A stretch of DNA of 5,517 bases, taken from assembly GCA_030681635.1 (NCBI GenBank), contig JAUXRT010000124.1, positions 1 through 5,517 on the forward strand, read 5' to 3'. This document shows positions 4,749 to 5,517 of this stretch, piece after piece. Made by a program: the position numbers and the translations under genes. Below the pieces are notes generated by a model. That model had not been told where the DNA came from. It was given only the letters and a program-made list of their open reading frames with translations, and did no database searches. This DNA comes from Reyranella sp. GTDB taxonomy: Bacteria; Pseudomonadota; Alphaproteobacteria; Reyranellales; Reyranellaceae. The number at the start of each line of letters is the position of its first letter. Position 1 is the first letter of the stretch.

Positions 4749-5517
4749 CCGCTGTCGTCCCCCATCCGGGCCATCATCCGGGAGTAGACAGCGCCTACGC
4801 CTGGCGGCTGGCGTTCGTCTCGATGCTTTGCATCACGTTGGGCGGCGGCGCTCTCTACCTGCCGGTGGTTGCGCTCAAGGAGATGGCCGCCGAGTTCGGC
4901 GACCGCCGTGCCGTGCCGTCGTTCGCCTACATGGTGGGCTTCTTCGCGATGGGCGTCGGCGGCGTCTTCATGGGCTGGCTGGCCGATCGCACCAGCCCGC
5001 GCGTGCCGTTGTTTATTGCCGGCGTCTCGATCCTGGCCGGCGGCTGGCTGGCGAGCAGCGGCGACGTCCTGGCGCTCTACCTGGGCTATGCCATTCCGCT
5101 GGGCTTCCTCGGCAATTCGGCCACTTTCACGCCGGCCATGAACAACATCCAGGGCTGGTTCGACCGGCGCCGCAGCACGGCGGTATCTCTCATCTCGGTG
5201 GGGCCCGCGATCTCGGGCTTCGTCTGGCCGCAGATCTACCGCTGGCTGGTGCCCGAGGTCGGCTGGCGCGAGACGCTGGTGATCTACGGCGTCACAGCGG
5301 GCGTGCTGATCTTCCTCTGCGCCTTCTACATCAGGCCCTCGCCGATGGCGACGCGCAGCAAGGCGGCGCGACCGCCCGAAGATCACTCCGCCCTGCCGAT
5401 GTCGTCGCGCTCGATCATGGTCGTGCTCTCGGCGGCGGGCTTCTGCTGCTGCACCGCAATGGCCGTGCCGTTCGTGCACATGGTGGCCTTCTGCGGCGAC
5501 CTTGGTTTCTCGTCGGC
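4745..5517 (+). CDS. MFS transporter, oxalate/formate-antiporter-like, N-terminal part (cut by window edge)
   Basis: The frame opens with ATG at 4745-4747, overlapping the sulfatase stop as ATGA, and runs open to the right edge for 257 codons plus two bases. The N-terminus is a short cytosolic tail with P-H-P-G-H-H-P-G (6-13). Hydrophobic segments lie near residues 20-42, 60-80, 88-104, 108-132, 143-165, 175-197 and 223-247. That gives six helices, a basic cytosolic loop (about 198-222) and the start of the second half of a 12-helix major facilitator. The MFS motif A, G-W-L-A-D-R-T-S-P-R (77-86), sits after helix 2. F-V-H-M-V-A-F (243-249) in helix 7 resembles monocarboxylate/oxalate-formate-type carriers. 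Helix 7 also has three consecutive cysteines (234-236). No Shine-Dalgarno is evident, so translation is probably coupled to the sulfatase. It may carry the sulfatase substrate or product across the inner membrane; this is inferred only from gene order. Confidence 0.88.
   Translation, partial: MTAVVPHPGHHPGVDSAYAWRLAFVSMLCITLGGGALYLPVVALKEMAAEFGDRRAVPSFAYMVGFFAMGVGGVFMGWLADRTSPRVPLFIAGVSILAGGWLASSGDVLALYLGYAIPLGFLGNSATFTPAMNNIQGWFDRRRSTAVSLISVGPAISGFVWPQIYRWLVPEVGWRETLVIYGVTAGVLIFLCAFYIRPSPMATRSKAARPPEDHSALPMSSRSIMVVLSAAGFCCCTAMAVPFVHMVAFCGDLGFSS

Noticed and set aside
4869..5141. A 90-codon plus-strand frame within the MFS gene
   Set aside because: It is an out-of-frame Arg/Ser/Trp-rich shadow of the membrane-protein frame that begins at 4745.
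4634..5479. A 281-codon minus-strand frame opposite the MFS gene
   Set aside because: It crosses the sulfatase/MFS junction in antisense and is rich in Arg/His/Ala without motifs. The plus-strand MFS protein is clearly the real product.

Overview
The window is GC-rich, densely packed bacterial DNA with strong G/C bias at third codon positions and almost no non-coding sequence. The protein families and their style (a large cytosolic-type arylsulfatase, an oxalate/formate-antiporter-like MFS carrier, a hydantoin-racemase-like protein and an FAH-family enzyme) suggest an alphaproteobacterium, probably a soil or freshwater type related to Rhizobiales or Reyranella. That placement is inference from composition and family resemblance, not a proven assignment. 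I see no RNA genes, insertion sequences, CRISPR arrays, attachment sites or origins.

The layout is two divergent operons around one 88-bp intergenic region (2429-2516). Leftward (minus strand), in transcription order: an alpha/beta hydrolase (2428-1664), a 3-methyladenine DNA glycosylase I-like protein (1658-927), an Asp/Glu/hydantoin racemase-family protein (930-190), and the first 57 codons of a fumarylacetoacetate hydrolase-family enzyme (173 to the window edge). The junctions are a 5-bp gap, a 4-bp ATGA overlap and a 16-bp gap, so this is almost certainly one transcript. Rightward (plus strand): a 743-aa arylsulfatase (2517-4748), overlapping by ATGA the start of an MFS transporter (4745 to the right edge, incomplete).

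The simplest joint reading is a small catabolic locus. The MFS carrier would move an organic acid or sulfate ester, the sulfatase would release sulfate, and the divergent operon's hydrolase, racemase-like and FAH-family enzymes would process a carbon skeleton. The substrate cannot be read from the sequence. The DNA glycosylase homologue is the odd member.

Three family-defining active-site positions look non-standard. The sulfatase nucleophile motif is C-S-T-T-R rather than C-x-P/A-x-R. The racemase-family protein has Gly where the second catalytic Cys is expected. The glycosylase-like protein has Arg where E. coli Tag has Glu38, and it lacks Tag's N-terminal zinc ligands. A small TGTC-G-GACA inverted repeat in the divergent region is a candidate operator. 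I found no clearly novel system here. The active-site variants are the most worthwhile leads.
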